Shown in pieces: positions 28,240 to 37,116 of a stretch of 64,000 nt of DNA. The stretch covers positions 3,410,001-3,474,000 of the forward strand of contig NZ_JAPEMC010000001.1 in NCBI RefSeq assembly GCF_026343115.1. Reading direction: 5' to 3'. Each line of letters opens with the position of its first letter. Within the stretch, counting starts at the first letter, position 1. The position numbers were made by a program, and so were the translations under genes. The notes beneath the pieces were generated by a model that had not been told where the DNA came from, ran no database searches, and saw nothing but the letters and a program-made list of their open reading frames with translations. This DNA is from Streptomyces sp. NBC_00102. Its GTDB lineage: Bacteria > Actinomycetota > Actinomycetes > Streptomycetales > Streptomycetaceae.

Positions 28240-29343
28240 GTGACCGACGAAGCCGCCGGGGTGGACACCACCCGGAACGACGATGACCGGCAGAGCCCCG
28301 ACCAGCAGAACCCCGACCAGGTGCAGGATCCGGGGAGCGCGGGCGGTGACCGGCCGCTGGACGGTGCCGGACCCGCCGCGGAGGGGAACGTGCCCGCTGC
28401 GGACGCGTCTCCCGGCTCCGGCGCGCCTTCCGGGGACGCGCCGTCCGGGCAGGTGCCGCCTTCCGGGGACGCGCCTCCCGGCTCCGAGGGATCTCCGGAG
28501 TCCGAGGCGCCTTCCGGTTCCGAGGCGCCTTCTCCTGAGGACGGGGCGCCCGGCACGGAGGATGCCGCCGCCCGGCCGGAGGCGCGGCTGGCCAGGGCCG
28601 TGCAGGTGGCCGAGCAGGCGTTGATCGAGTTCGAGATCGCGGTGGAGACCTTCCGGGTCGAGGTGGAGAACTTCTCCCGGCTGCACCACCAGAAGCTCGG
28701 CCCGATGTACGCCCGCCTCGACGAGCTGGACGCCCTGATCGCGGAGGCCACTGCTGCCAGGACCGGCGACCCGGAGGATGCCCGCAAGGCGCGGGAGGCG
28801 CGTGCCGCCGTCATGCCGATGCCCGGGGTGGACGAGCTCTTCCACGGCTGGATGGACTCGGAAGGGCTCTACCCCGAGGCCGTCGCCATGCTCACCGAGC
28901 AGCCGGTCCGGCCGCCGAAGCGGGTACGGCCCAGCGACGAGGCCCGCAAGCTCTACCGCGAGCTGGCCCGCAAGGCTCACCCGGATCTGGCGCGGGACGA
29001 GTCCGACCGGCAGCGGCGGGACGAGTTCATCGCCCGGGTCAACGCGGCGTACGGGCGCGGCGACGTGCCGTTGCTGCAGGAGCTCGCCGCGGAGTGGGCG
29101 GTGGATCCGGAGCGGCCGCCGGTGCTGCTCACCGAGAGCGAGGAGCTCTACGCCCGTCTGGAGTGGCTCAGCCGGCGCAAGGAAATGCTGACGGTGCTGG
29201 CCCAGGAGCTGGAGCAGAGCGCGATCGGCTCGATGCTGCGGATGGCGCCGGACGACCCGGACCAGCTGCTGGTGGACATCGCCGACCAGCTGTTGGGCGA
29301 GGTGTCCCGCCGGGAAGCGGAGCTCGCCGAGCTGGTGCAGTAG
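28240..29343 (+). CDS. J-domain-like protein with disordered N-terminus
   Basis: A 367-residue protein. Residues 1-112 are acidic and low-complexity (repeated SGDAPPG and GSEAPS motifs). A coiled-coil segment follows (about 115-170). Near residues 234-270 KLYRELARKAHPDLARDE plus FIARVNAAYGRGD forms the helix II-HPD-helix III core of a J-domain (HPD at 247-249), which stimulates Hsp70 ATPase. There is no Gly/Phe region or zinc module, so it is a type III-like co-chaperone of unknown client. Transcription probably starts at the GTG. The rhodanese gene follows 46 bases later. Confidence 0.85.
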   Translation: MTDEAAGVDTTRNDDDRQSPDQQNPDQVQDPGSAGGDRPLDGAGPAAEGNVPAADASPGSGAPSGDAPSGQVPPSGDAPPGSEGSPESEAPSGSEAPSPEDGAPGTEDAAARPEARLARAVQVAEQALIEFEIAVETFRVEVENFSRLHHQKLGPMYARLDELDALIAEATAARTGDPEDARKAREARAAVMPMPGVDELFHGWMDSEGLYPEAVAMLTEQPVRPPKRVRPSDEARKLYRELARKAHPDLARDESDRQRRDEFIARVNAAYGRGDVPLLQELAAEWAVDPERPPVLLTESEELYARLEWLSRRKEMLTVLAQELEQSAIGSMLRMAPDDPDQLLVDIADQLLGEVSRREAELAELVQ

Positions 29344-29389
29344 CGTTTCGACAGACGGTGTCCCGTATGTACGAGAGAAGGCATGACCC

Positions 29390-29734
29390 ATGAATTTCGC
29401 CCCGCTGCCCTCGGTGGACGTCGCTGCGGTGCCGTCGGACGGTTTCGTGCTCGACGTCCGTGAGAACGACGAGTGGGCGGCCGGTCACGTCGAGAGCGCC
29501 CTGCACATCCCGATGAGCGACTTCGTCGCCCGCTTCGGCGAGCTGACGGAGGCGGCCGAGGACGGCCGCCGCGTGCACGTGATGTGCCGCGTCGGGGGGC
29601 GTTCCGCGCAGGTGACGCAGTACCTCGTCCAGCAGGGCATCGACGCCGTGAACATCGACGGCGGCATGCTCGCCTGGAACGGCGCGGGCCGCCCGATGGT
29701 CGCGGACAACGGGGCTGCGCCCTTCGTGCTCTGA
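29390..29734 (+). CDS. Single-domain rhodanese (sulfurtransferase)
   Basis: A 114-residue rhodanese of GlpE/PspE size. DVRENDEWAAGHVESALHIP is the first signature. The catalytic loop is CRVGGRS with Cys at 66, and GGMLAWNGAGRP ends the domain. It would transfer sulfane sulfur from thiosulfate or a protein persulfide to an acceptor. GAGAAGG precedes the start; an ATG 7 bases upstream is out of frame. It follows the J-domain gene and ends at a strong bidirectional terminator. Confidence 0.93.
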   Translation: MNFAPLPSVDVAAVPSDGFVLDVRENDEWAAGHVESALHIPMSDFVARFGELTEAAEDGRRVHVMCRVGGRSAQVTQYLVQQGIDAVNIDGGMLAWNGAGRPMVADNGAAPFVL

Positions 29735-29789
29735 GACCTCCGGGGCTCCCATGCCTCCGGGGCTCCCATGCCTCCGGGGCGGTTCAGCT

Positions 29790-29842
29790 CCGGAAGCCCC
29801 GGCAGCCTTCCGGACTGCCGGGAAGGCTGCCGGGGCTTCCGG
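29790..29842. terminator. 22-bp bidirectional terminator hairpin
   Basis: Perfect 22-base arms (29790-29811 and 29821-29842) around a 9-base loop, between the convergent rhodanese and paaE genes. It is preceded by near-perfect direct repeats of CCTCCGGGGCTCCCATG at about 29736-29775. Confidence 0.9.
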
Positions 29843-29874
29843 GAACCCGAGGGGCCGGCAGCCGATTCCGGCGG

Positions 29875-30984
29875 TCAGCGGTCGAAGTCGATGGCCACCT
29901 CGGGGGTGAGCGGGTGCGACTGGCAGGCCAGGACGAAACCCGCCTCGGTCTCGTCCGGCTCCAGGGCGTAGTTCCGGTCCATCCGTACCTCGCCCCGGAC
30001 GAGGAAGGCACGACAGGTGCCGCAGACCCCGCCCTTGCAGGCGTACGGCGCGTCGGCGCGCCGCCGGAGCACCGTTTCCAGCAGTGAGTCGCCGTTCTCC
30101 ACCGGCCAGCTGCCCGAGCGGCCGTGCAGGGTCGCCGTCAGCGTGGCCTCCGCGGGGACCTCCGCTCCGGCCGCACCCCCGGGGACCGTCGCGTCCGGGG
30201 CTGTCGTTCCCGCGGCCGTCGTTCCCGCTGGGGGCGTGGCGGCGTCCTCCACGTGGAAGACCTCCTGGTGGACCCGGCCGCGGTCGACGTCCAAGGTGCG
30301 CAGGGCCGCTCGGGCTCCCCGCACCAGTCCGTACGGCCCGCAGAGGAACCATCCGTCCACGTCCGCCACCGGGAGCAGGGCGGGCAGCAGTGCGGTCAGC
30401 CGCTCCTGGTCGAGCCGTCCGGCGGGCAGCCCCGCCGCCTGCTCCTCCCGGGAGAGCGCGGTGACGAGGTGGAAGCGGTCCGGGTAGCGGTCCTTGAGGT
30501 CGGCCACCTCGTCGAGGAACATCGTCGACGCCACCGTCCGGTCGCCGCGCACCAGGCAGAACCGGGCCAGGGGTTCGCGTGCGAGCAGGGTCGCCGCGAT
30601 CGACAGGACCGGGGTGATGCCGCTCCCCGCGACCACCGCCGCGAACAGCCCCGGCCGGGGCTCCAGCGTGAAGCGCCCGGTCGGAGCCATCGCCTCCACC
30701 CGGTCGCCGACCGCGAGTTCCTTGAGCGCGTACGTCGAGAAGGCCCCGCCGTCCACCAGCCGGATGCCGACCCGCAGGACGGGCGGGTCCGGTGGCTCCG
30801 CGGCGGCGGAGCAGAGCGAGTAGGAGCGCCGGATCTCCTTGCCGTCCACTGCGTAGCGCACGTTGAGGTGCTGGCCCGGCACATGGCGGAAGGTCTCCCG
30901 CAGTGCGGCCGGGACCTCGAAGGTCACGGCCACCGCGTCGTCCGTGATGCGCTCGACGGCGCCGACCCGGAGCGGATGGAACAT
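29875..30984 (-). CDS. paaE: Phenylacetyl-CoA epoxidase reductase subunit PaaE
   Basis: A 369-residue flavo-iron-sulfur reductase that passes electrons from NADPH to the di-iron oxygenase PaaA. It has an FAD-binding barrel (RRSYSLCS, about 50-57), an NAD(P) domain (about 100-235) and a C-terminal plant-type 2Fe-2S ferredoxin domain (about 275-365) with CKGGVCGTC and the fourth Cys in VLACQSHP. An alanine/glycine/threonine-rich linker of about 40 residues joins them. It is the last gene of paaABCDE; its ATG directly abuts the paaD stop. Confidence 0.95.
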   Translation of the reverse strand: MFHPLRVGAVERITDDAVAVTFEVPAALRETFRHVPGQHLNVRYAVDGKEIRRSYSLCSAAAEPPDPPVLRVGIRLVDGGAFSTYALKELAVGDRVEAMAPTGRFTLEPRPGLFAAVVAGSGITPVLSIAATLLAREPLARFCLVRGDRTVASTMFLDEVADLKDRYPDRFHLVTALSREEQAAGLPAGRLDQERLTALLPALLPVADVDGWFLCGPYGLVRGARAALRTLDVDRGRVHQEVFHVEDAATPPAGTTAAGTTAPDATVPGGAAGAEVPAEATLTATLHGRSGSWPVENGDSLLETVLRRRADAPYACKGGVCGTCRAFLVRGEVRMDRNYALEPDETEAGFVLACQSHPLTPEVAIDFDR

Positions 30985-31482
30985 CTACAACTCCTTGAAG
31001 TGGTCGAAGGGTTCACGGCAGTCGACGCATCTGCGGAGCGCCTTGCAGGCGGTGGAGGAGAACCTGCTGAGCAGTTCGGTACGGGTCGAGCCACAGTGCG
31101 GGCAACGCACGGCGAGTGCCAGCGAAACCGCCCCGTCCGGAGCCCGCGCGGGGCGCGGGGGCGCGATGCCGGACGCGGCGAGTTTGCGGCGGCCCTCCTC
31201 GCTGATGTCGTCCGTGGACCAGGCGGGTGCCAGCGCCGTGACCACCGAGACCCGGGTCATGCCATGGTCCCGGAGCGCCTCTTCGATGTCGTGGGCCATG
31301 GTCTCCACGGCCGGGCAGCCGGTGTAGGTCGGGGTGAGGGTGACCGTGACGCGGCCGGGCCCGTCCACCCGCACCCCGCGCAGGACGCCGAGCTCCTCCA
31401 GGGTCACCACCGGCAGCTCCGGGTCCGCGACGGCCCCGGCGATCCGGCGCAGCTCCGCCTCCAGCGGGGTCGTGGTCACCAT
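30985..31482 (-). CDS. paaD: Phenylacetyl-CoA epoxidase maturation protein PaaD
   Basis: A 165-residue protein of the MIP18/DUF59 family, needed for assembling the iron-sulfur centre of the epoxidase system. The N-terminal DUF59 domain (about 8-95, PTYTGCPAVETM) is followed by a zinc ribbon: CPHCGS and CRRCVDCREP-type cysteines in the last 45 residues. Its start overlaps the end of paaC by 7 bases. Confidence 0.94.
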   Translation of the reverse strand: MVTTTPLEAELRRIAGAVADPELPVVTLEELGVLRGVRVDGPGRVTVTLTPTYTGCPAVETMAHDIEEALRDHGMTRVSVVTALAPAWSTDDISEEGRRKLAASGIAPPRPARAPDGAVSLALAVRCPHCGSTRTELLSRFSSTACKALRRCVDCREPFDHFKEL

Positions 31483-32261
31483 GACGCCCCCGGGTGGCTG
31501 CGGTGGAGGTGCTGCATCTCGGCGATCATCCGTCCGAAGGGTTCGGTGTGCAGTCCCTGCCGGCCGGCCCCCGCCGTCCACGCGCCGCTCCTCGGGCCGG
31601 TGGGCAGCGGGAGGGTGGCCCGCTCCAGTACGTCCGTGACGGTGGCGAGCCAGTCCTCGCCCAAGGACTGCCAGTCGACGTCGACTCCCTCGACGGGCTG
31701 GAGGAGCTCGCCGGTGAACTTCCAGAGCCCGTCGAGACCTTCGCGCATCCGCCGGTGGCTCTCCCCGGTGCCGTCGCCGAGGCGCAGGGTCCACTGTTCG
31801 GCGTGGTCCTGGTGGTAGGCGACCTCCTTGACCGCCTTCGCCGCCAGCGCCCGGAACTCGCTCCGGCCGGCCGCCAGCCGTTCGTACAGCAGGCGTTGGT
31901 AGACGGAGAAGTAGAGCTGGCGGGCGACGGTGCGGGCGAAGTCGCCGTTCTCCTGTTCGACCAGCTGGGTGTTGCGGAAGGCGCGTTCTTCGCGGAGATA
32001 GGCGAGTGCGTCCTCGTCGCCGACGAGCGAGAGGAGTACGCGGGCCTGGCCGAGCAGGTCCAGGGCGATGTTGGCGAGGGCGACCTCCTCCTCCAGCACC
32101 GGGGCGTGACCGGCCCACTCCCCCAGCCGGTGCGACAGCACCAGCGCGTCGTCGCCCAGGGCGAGGGCGCCGGCCATGAGCCGGGGCTGCGCGGCGGCCT
32201 GGGCGCCGTTGGTCCCGGGCGCCTCGGCGGCGGGGGTCGCGCCGTACGGGGTGGTGGTCAC
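31476..32261 (-). CDS. paaC: Phenylacetyl-CoA epoxidase structural subunit PaaC
   Basis: A 261-residue ferritin-like subunit that forms the A2C2 core with PaaA but lacks a complete di-iron site. Recognised by LSHRLGEWAGHAPVLEEEVALANIALDLLGQAR and VKEVAYHQDHAEQW. The GTG at 32261 overlaps the paaB stop (GTGA), which fixes the start. The first 25 residues are a variable Ala/Pro-rich extension. Confidence 0.95.
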   Translation of the reverse strand: MTTTPYGATPAAEAPGTNGAQAAAQPRLMAGALALGDDALVLSHRLGEWAGHAPVLEEEVALANIALDLLGQARVLLSLVGDEDALAYLREERAFRNTQLVEQENGDFARTVARQLYFSVYQRLLYERLAAGRSEFRALAAKAVKEVAYHQDHAEQWTLRLGDGTGESHRRMREGLDGLWKFTGELLQPVEGVDVDWQSLGEDWLATVTDVLERATLPLPTGPRSGAWTAGAGRQGLHTEPFGRMIAEMQHLHRSHPGASW

Positions 32262-32548
32262 AGGTGCCGCACCCCTTCCGGGATCTCGTAGAAGGTCGGG
32301 TGGCGGTAGGGCTTGTCGGCGGCCGGCTCGAAGAAGGAGTCCTTCTCGTCGGGGGAGGAGGCGGTGACCGAGGTGGAGGGCACCACCCAGATCGAGACGC
32401 CCTCCGCGCGGCGGGTGTAGAGGTCCCGTGCGTTGCGCAGGGCCATGGTGGCGTCGGGGGCGTGCAGGCTGCCCGCGTGGGTGTGGGAGAGCCCCCGGCG
32501 GGAGCGGACGAACACCTCCCACAGGGGCCAGTCGGTCGAGCCGCTCAT
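32258..32548 (-). CDS. paaB: Phenylacetyl-CoA epoxidase subunit PaaB
   Basis: A 96-residue small subunit that bridges PaaA and PaaC in the oxygenase complex. It starts [31 protein letters not shown] and contains SIWVVPS, both diagnostic. Start and stop each overlap the neighbouring paa genes by 4 bases, so the order A-B-C is translationally coupled. Confidence 0.96.
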   Translation of the reverse strand: MSGSTDWPLWEVFVRSRRGLSHTHAGSLHAPDATMALRNARDLYTRRAEGVSIWVVPSTSVTASSPDEKDSFFEPAADKPYRHPTFYEIPEGVRHL

Positions 32549-33615
32549 GCCGTCGCCTCCGTGTCGGGTGCCGGGGTCGTGGGGGTGTCCGCCACCGTGC
32601 CCGCGCCGGACGGGGACGGGTCCTCGCCAGGTGGGTGCGGCGCGTGCTTGGTCGCGTACGCGGCCGCGGCGTCGCGGACCCAGGCGCCCTCTTCGTGGGC
32701 GCGGCGGCGCTGGGCGAGCCGCTGGTCGTTGCACGGGCCGTTGCCCCGGAGCACCTCCTGGAACTCCGTCCAGTCGATGGGGCCGAAGTCGTGCCGGCCG
32801 CGGGCGTCGTTCCACCGGAGATCCGGGTCGGGCAGGGTGAGGCCGAGTGCCTCGGCCTGCGGGACGCAGATGTCCACGAACCGCTGCCGGAGTTCGTCGT
32901 TGGAGTGGCGCTTGATCTTCCAGGCCATCGACTGTGCGGAGTGGGCCGATTCGTCGTCCGGCGGGCCGAACATCATCAGCGACGGCCACCACCAGCGGTC
33001 GACGGCGTCCTGCGCCATCGCGTGCTGGGCGGGTGTGCCGCGGCTCAGCGTCAGCAGGAGTTCGTAACCCTGGCGCTGGTGGAAGGACTCCTCCTTGCAG
33101 ATACGGACCATCGCGCGGGCGTACGGGCCGTACGAGCAGCGGCACAGCGGTACCTGGTTGGTGATGGCGGCACCGTCCACCAGCCAGCCGATCGCGCCGA
33201 CGTCCGCCCAGGTCAGCGTCGGGTAATTGAAGATCGAGGAGTACCTCTGGCGGCCGGCGTGGAGCTTGTCGAGCAGCTCGGCCCGGCTGGTGCCCAGGGT
33301 CTCCGCGGCGCTGTAGAGGTACAGGCCGTGGCCCGCCTCGTCCTGCACCTTGGCCATCAGGATGGCCTTGCGGCGCAAGGACGGGGCCCGGGTGATCCAG
33401 TTCGCCTCGGGCTGCATGCCGATGATCTCGGAGTGCGCGTGCTGGGCCATCTGGCGGACCAGCGAGTCCCGGTACGCGTCCGGCATCCAGTCGCGTGGCT
33501 CGATCCGCTCGTCCGCCGCCACCGTGGCGTTGAACGATGCCGTGCGCCCGTCCTCCCGCGCTGCGGCGGCGTCCGCACCGTCCGGTGCCTGCCGGCCCGC
33601 GGTCACTGTCGCCAT
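32545..33615 (-). CDS. paaA: Phenylacetyl-CoA 1,2-epoxidase catalytic subunit PaaA
   Basis: A 356-residue di-iron oxygenase subunit that converts phenylacetyl-CoA to its ring-1,2-epoxide, the committing step of aerobic phenylacetate catabolism. Iron-ligand segments are visible: [17 protein letters not shown] and [17 protein letters not shown] (Glu and ExxH motifs). First gene of paaABCDE. GGAG lies 6 bases before the ATG, and the TetR-type operator at 33631-33644 is 15 bases upstream of it, in the expected transcription-start region. Confidence 0.97.
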   Translation of the reverse strand: MATVTAGRQAPDGADAAAAREDGRTASFNATVAADERIEPRDWMPDAYRDSLVRQMAQHAHSEIIGMQPEANWITRAPSLRRKAILMAKVQDEAGHGLYLYSAAETLGTSRAELLDKLHAGRQRYSSIFNYPTLTWADVGAIGWLVDGAAITNQVPLCRCSYGPYARAMVRICKEESFHQRQGYELLLTLSRGTPAQHAMAQDAVDRWWWPSLMMFGPPDDESAHSAQSMAWKIKRHSNDELRQRFVDICVPQAEALGLTLPDPDLRWNDARGRHDFGPIDWTEFQEVLRGNGPCNDQRLAQRRRAHEEGAWVRDAAAAYATKHAPHPPGEDPSPSGAGTVADTPTTPAPDTEATA

Positions 33616-33630
33616 GACGACTCCGTCCCG

Positions 33631-33644
33631 ACCGATCGTTCGGT
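33631..33644. promoter_or_regulatory. PaaR-type operator upstream of paaA
   Basis: ACCGATCGTTCGGT, a palindrome of the form ACCGA-N4-TCGGT; on the minus strand it reads ACCGAACGATCGGT, identical to the site between paaN and the TetR gene. Its position 15 bases before the paaA start suits a repressor. Confidence 0.75.
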
Positions 33645-33690
33645 CCATCGGCTTCAATGGTCGGCCGGTGGACCGTAGGGTGTCAACCCT

Positions 33691-35028
33691 GTGGATGGCC
33701 GAGGGATGACCGACGACGATCGGGGCGGGATGGAATCGGATCACGGGGGGCGCTCGGATCGTCGGTTCGCCGACGGGAGCGCAGGGTCGGACGAGGCACG
33801 CACGGACGGGGCACCCAGGGACGGGGCGCGCACGGACGGGGCGCCCGACGCGGTGCGGGAGATCGCCGCGGAACAGCCCGGTGAGCCCGCCGGCCCGGAA
33901 CCGGTCGTCCCGGAACCGGTCGTCCCGGAACCGGCCGTCCCGGAACCGGTCGTCCCGGAACCGGCCGTCCCGGATCCGGTCGCGGACGCGCCCGCCGGGA
34001 AGCGTGGTGGCCGGTCCGATGGGAGCTCCGGCGGGCAGACGGGTGGAAAGCCCGGCGAGGAGGCCGCAGTCGAACCCCCAGCCGAACCCCCGGCCGCCGG
34101 GACATCCTCCGGCGCGGACCCCTGGGTGCCGCCCTCCGGGTCGTGGCCGACCGGTACGGACGGACACGAGCCCGCGCCGGCGTCCGAAGGACACGACGCG
34201 GGACGCGACCACGACACCGCCGCTCCGGGGGCGCTCCCACCGGGTCCGGGCGAGGGGCGTGCCGGGAGCCGCGGAAAGAGTGCGGGTGCCGGCGGCCCGG
34301 GTGGCCCCGGTGCCGGAGCCATGGCGCCGGCCGGTGCGGCACCGGGCCCGGCACGGGCCGGGATAGCCGGGCTGTCGACCCCGTACCGGATAGTCGCGGG
34401 GCTGGTGACGGTCGCCGTCGGCCTGCTCGCCTGTACCCACCTGGCCATGGTCTTTCTGCACGTCGCTCCCTCGAACACGCTGTCCAAGCAGTACGGGGAG
34501 GCCGTCGACGAGTGGATCTACCCGGAGTTCGAGCAGAACTGGAAGCTCTTCGCTCCCAATCCGCTTCAGCAGAACATCTCCGTGCACGTCCGGGCGGAGG
34601 TCGTGGACGCGAACGGAGACCGCCGCACCACCAGCTGGATGAGTCTCACCGCGGAGGACAGCGAGGCGATCCGGCACAACCCGCTGCCCAGCCACGCGAA
34701 CCAGAACGAGCTGCGCCGGGCCTGGGACTTCTACGTCAACAGCCATGACGACAAGAACCGTTCGACCGGAACGCGCGGGGAACTCGCCGAGGCGTACCTG
34801 CGGCGCATCGTGATGTTGCGGCTGGGGAAGCACGACCACGGCGGGACCGTCGACCGCATCCAGCTGCGTTCCTCGTCGCGCCAGGTCCCGGCACCCTCGT
34901 GGAGCGCCGAGAAGGCGAGAACGCAGCCGCTGTACCGCGAGCTCGGGTGGTGGACCGTGTCCACCGGCGATCTGCCCGAGGGCAGCGGGGCGGCCGAGGC
35001 CGCTTCCGGCGAGGAGGCCGACCAGTGA
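33691..35028 (+). CDS. DUF5819 family membrane protein
   Basis: A 445-residue protein. Residues 1-225 are an acidic, Pro/Gly-rich region including a PEPVV repeat block. One membrane helix (about 230-255) is followed by an external DUF5819 domain with [18 protein letters not shown] and [11 protein letters not shown]. The gene overlaps the next (HTTM) gene by 4 bases. Paired DUF5819 and HTTM proteins recall the SdpA/SdpB pair required for maturation of the Bacillus toxin SdpC, but that link is inference. The start could also be an ATG at 33706. Confidence 0.85.
   Translation: MDGRGMTDDDRGGMESDHGGRSDRRFADGSAGSDEARTDGAPRDGARTDGAPDAVREIAAEQPGEPAGPEPVVPEPVVPEPAVPEPVVPEPAVPDPVADAPAGKRGGRSDGSSGGQTGGKPGEEAAVEPPAEPPAAGTSSGADPWVPPSGSWPTGTDGHEPAPASEGHDAGRDHDTAAPGALPPGPGEGRAGSRGKSAGAGGPGGPGAGAMAPAGAAPGPARAGIAGLSTPYRIVAGLVTVAVGLLACTHLAMVFLHVAPSNTLSKQYGEAVDEWIYPEFEQNWKLFAPNPLQQNISVHVRAEVVDANGDRRTTSWMSLTAEDSEAIRHNPLPSHANQNELRRAWDFYVNSHDDKNRSTGTRGELAEAYLRRIVMLRLGKHDHGGTVDRIQLRSSSRQVPAPSWSAEKARTQPLYRELGWWTVSTGDLPEGSGAAEAASGEEADQ
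33896..33980 (+). repeat. In-frame 15-bp minisatellite ([10 protein letters not shown])
   Basis: Six copies of a 15-base unit based on CCGGAACCGGTCGTC encode [25 protein letters not shown] and PDPVA in the disordered N-terminus of the DUF5819 protein. Confidence 0.88.
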
Positions 35029-36344
35029 GCACCGTCCCCACCCCGGGTACCGCCGTCCCCCGCGAGCTCACGGGCCCGATCGGCCGTTCCCTCCAGCGGA
35101 TCACCGCCGCCGCCCTCGGCCCGTACCAGAGCGCGGTGATACGGATCGGGTTCACCGCCACGTATCTGCTGTTCCTGTTGCGGGAGGTGCCGCACCGTCA
35201 GGAACTGTACGGGCCGGACAGCCCGTGGAGCTGGGAGCTGGAGCACCGGCTGATGTCCGACAACGGGGCCTTCACCGCCCTGATGTGGTCGGACAGTTCC
35301 GTGTGGTTCGAGGCGGTCTACGGGCTCACGCTCGTGTCGGCGTTCTGCACGCTGATCGGCTGGCGCACCCGGACGATGTCCGTGCTCTTCATGGCCGGGG
35401 TCCTCTCGATCCAGAACCGCAACGTCTTCATGGGAGACGGCGGTGACAACGTCGTCCATCTGATGGCGATCTACCTCGTGCTGACCCGCTGCGCCCAGGT
35501 CTGGTCGCTGGACGCGCGGCGCGCCGGCCGGGACGCCGCGCGCCGGTCCCAGGGCCTGGGCCCTGCCCGGGACGTCGTCGGGCCGGTGCTCTGGGCGGTG
35601 CTCGGTCCGGTGCTGCTGGTCGCCGTGGTGATGGGTGGTCTGGGCGAGACCTGGTGGCTGCCGACGCTGCTGGGCGTGGTGTGGGTGGGAGCCGCCGCGT
35701 GGTGGGCCCTCCGGCGCGAGCCGGACGGCGAACCCCGGGTGCTGCTCGACGTGCTGGCCAACATCGTGCACAACGTCACCCTCGTGGTGATCATGGCCGA
35801 GGTCTGCCTGATCTACGCCACCGCCGGCTGGTACAAGATCCAGGGTTCGCGCTGGCAGGACGGCACCGCGCTGTACTACCCGCTCAAGCTGGACTACTTC
35901 ACCCCGTGGCCCGCGGCGTCCAACCTGATCGCCGCCAGTTCGGTGATGGTGATGGTGGTGACGTACGCGACGGTGATCGTGCAGGTCGCGTTCCCGTTCA
36001 CGCTCTTCAACCGGCGGGTCAAGAACGTCCTGCTGGTGCTGATGATCGGCGAGCACGCGGGCATCGCGGTCCTGCTGGGCCTGCCCTTCTTCTCGATGGC
36101 GATGATCTCGGCGGACGCCGTGTTCCTGCCCACGGTCTTCCTGGTGTGGTTCGGCGGGCGGGTCGGCCTCGGCCGGGATCGGCTGTTCGCCCGGTTCGCC
36201 CGGTTCGCCCGGGCCGACCGCAAGGGCGCGACGCGTGTACCGGGCCCGCGCGAGCCCGCGGGCGAAGGGGCCGGCGGGCCGGGCGGGCCGGGCGGGGAGG
36301 CCCCGCGGCACCCCGGCGACGGGGGCCATACGCTCGTCGGGTGA
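35025..36344 (+). CDS. HTTM-domain multi-pass membrane protein
   Basis: A 439-residue protein with about seven or eight membrane helices in an HTTM (horizontally transferred transmembrane) domain, related to vitamin-K-dependent gamma-glutamyl carboxylase and to SdpB. Visible landmarks are [40 protein letters not shown] and [19 protein letters not shown]. The C-terminal 50 residues are Gly/Pro/Arg-rich and cytoplasmic. It is coupled to DUF5819 upstream and to a TrmH-like methyltransferase downstream by 4-base overlaps, although the latter also has its own leaderless promoter. Reaction unknown. Confidence 0.88.
   Translation: MSTVPTPGTAVPRELTGPIGRSLQRITAAALGPYQSAVIRIGFTATYLLFLLREVPHRQELYGPDSPWSWELEHRLMSDNGAFTALMWSDSSVWFEAVYGLTLVSAFCTLIGWRTRTMSVLFMAGVLSIQNRNVFMGDGGDNVVHLMAIYLVLTRCAQVWSLDARRAGRDAARRSQGLGPARDVVGPVLWAVLGPVLLVAVVMGGLGETWWLPTLLGVVWVGAAAWWALRREPDGEPRVLLDVLANIVHNVTLVVIMAEVCLIYATAGWYKIQGSRWQDGTALYYPLKLDYFTPWPAASNLIAASSVMVMVVTYATVIVQVAFPFTLFNRRVKNVLLVLMIGEHAGIAVLLGLPFFSMAMISADAVFLPTVFLVWFGGRVGLGRDRLFARFARFARADRKGATRVPGPREPAGEGAGGPGGPGGEAPRHPGDGGHTLVG
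36329..36334 (+). promoter_or_regulatory. -10 hexamer TACGCT inside the HTTM gene, leaderless start
   Basis: TACGCT ends 6 bases before the GTG at 36341. The segment GCCATACGCT matches that before the J-domain gene at 28240. Confidence 0.45.
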
Positions 36345-37054
36345 GCAGTGAGACCGGCAGTACAGAGGAATTCGTGCCCTTCGTGGCCGAGGGGCCCGAT
36401 CCCGCCCCGGAACCGGCGCAGTACGACGACGGTTTCGGGGACGGCATCGGCGTCGGACCGCACCCGGAGCCCTGGCCGGAGGGCGAGCGGTACGACCCCG
36501 AGCTGCTGGCGGCCGGCGACCGGCGCAACGTCGTGGACGAGTACCGCTACTGGACCCGCGAGGCGATCGTCGCCGACCTCGACCTGCGACGCCACGACTT
36601 CCACGTGGCGGTCGAGAACTGGGGTCACGACTTCAACATCGGCTCGGTCGTGCGTACGGCGAACGCCTTCCTCGCCAAGGAGATCCACATCGTCGGCCGG
36701 CGGCGCTGGAACCGGCGCGGGGCCATGGTCACCGACCGCTACCAGCATGTGCGCCACCACCCCGACACCGCCGATCTGACCGCCTGGGCGGCGGCGGAGG
36801 GGCTGCCGATCATCGGGATCGACAACCTCCCCGGGGCCGTACCGCTGGAGCGGACCGTGCTGCCCCGGCGCTGTGTGCTGCTCTTCGGCCAGGAGGGCCC
36901 CGGCCTCACCGAGGAGGCCAGGGCCCACGCGTCGATGGTCTGCTCGATCGCGCAGTTCGGTTCGACGCGGTCGATCAACGCGGGTGCTGCCGCGGCCGTC
37001 GCCATGCACGCGTGGGTGCAGCGGTACGCGGACGTGCCGGACCCTTCGGCCTGA
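36341..37054 (+). CDS. TrmH/SpoU-family RNA methyltransferase
   Basis: A 237-residue SPOUT methyltransferase. The N-terminal 80 residues are acidic. Motif 1 is FNIGSVVRTANAFLAKEIHIVGRR, motif 2 CVLLFGQEGPGLTEEA and motif 3 GSTRSINAGAAAAVAMHAW, forming the knotted SAM-binding site for 2'-O-methylation of tRNA or rRNA. The target nucleotide cannot be assigned. Its GTG overlaps the HTTM stop. Confidence 0.93.
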   Translation: MSSETGSTEEFVPFVAEGPDPAPEPAQYDDGFGDGIGVGPHPEPWPEGERYDPELLAAGDRRNVVDEYRYWTREAIVADLDLRRHDFHVAVENWGHDFNIGSVVRTANAFLAKEIHIVGRRRWNRRGAMVTDRYQHVRHHPDTADLTAWAAAEGLPIIGIDNLPGAVPLERTVLPRRCVLLFGQEGPGLTEEARAHASMVCSIAQFGSTRSINAGAAAAVAMHAWVQRYADVPDPSA

Positions 37055-37095
37055 CCGGAATCCCGGGCCTGAGCGGACCCTCGGCCTGACCGGAC

Positions 37096-37110
37096 CGGGC
37101 CTTCGGCCCG
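37096..37110. terminator. Short hairpin between convergent trmH-like and paaN genes
   Basis: CGGGCC (37096-37101), loop TTC, GGCCCG (37105-37110), extended by ACCGG-type flanks with mismatches. It lies between the two convergent stop codons. Confidence 0.45.
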
Positions 37111-37116
37111 ACCGGT

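Noticed and set aside
33896..33980. CCGGAACCGG-containing repeats as multiple copies of the operator at 4873-4888
   Set aside because: They are coding repeats ([10 protein letters not shown]) in frame in the DUF5819 gene; the resemblance is compositional.
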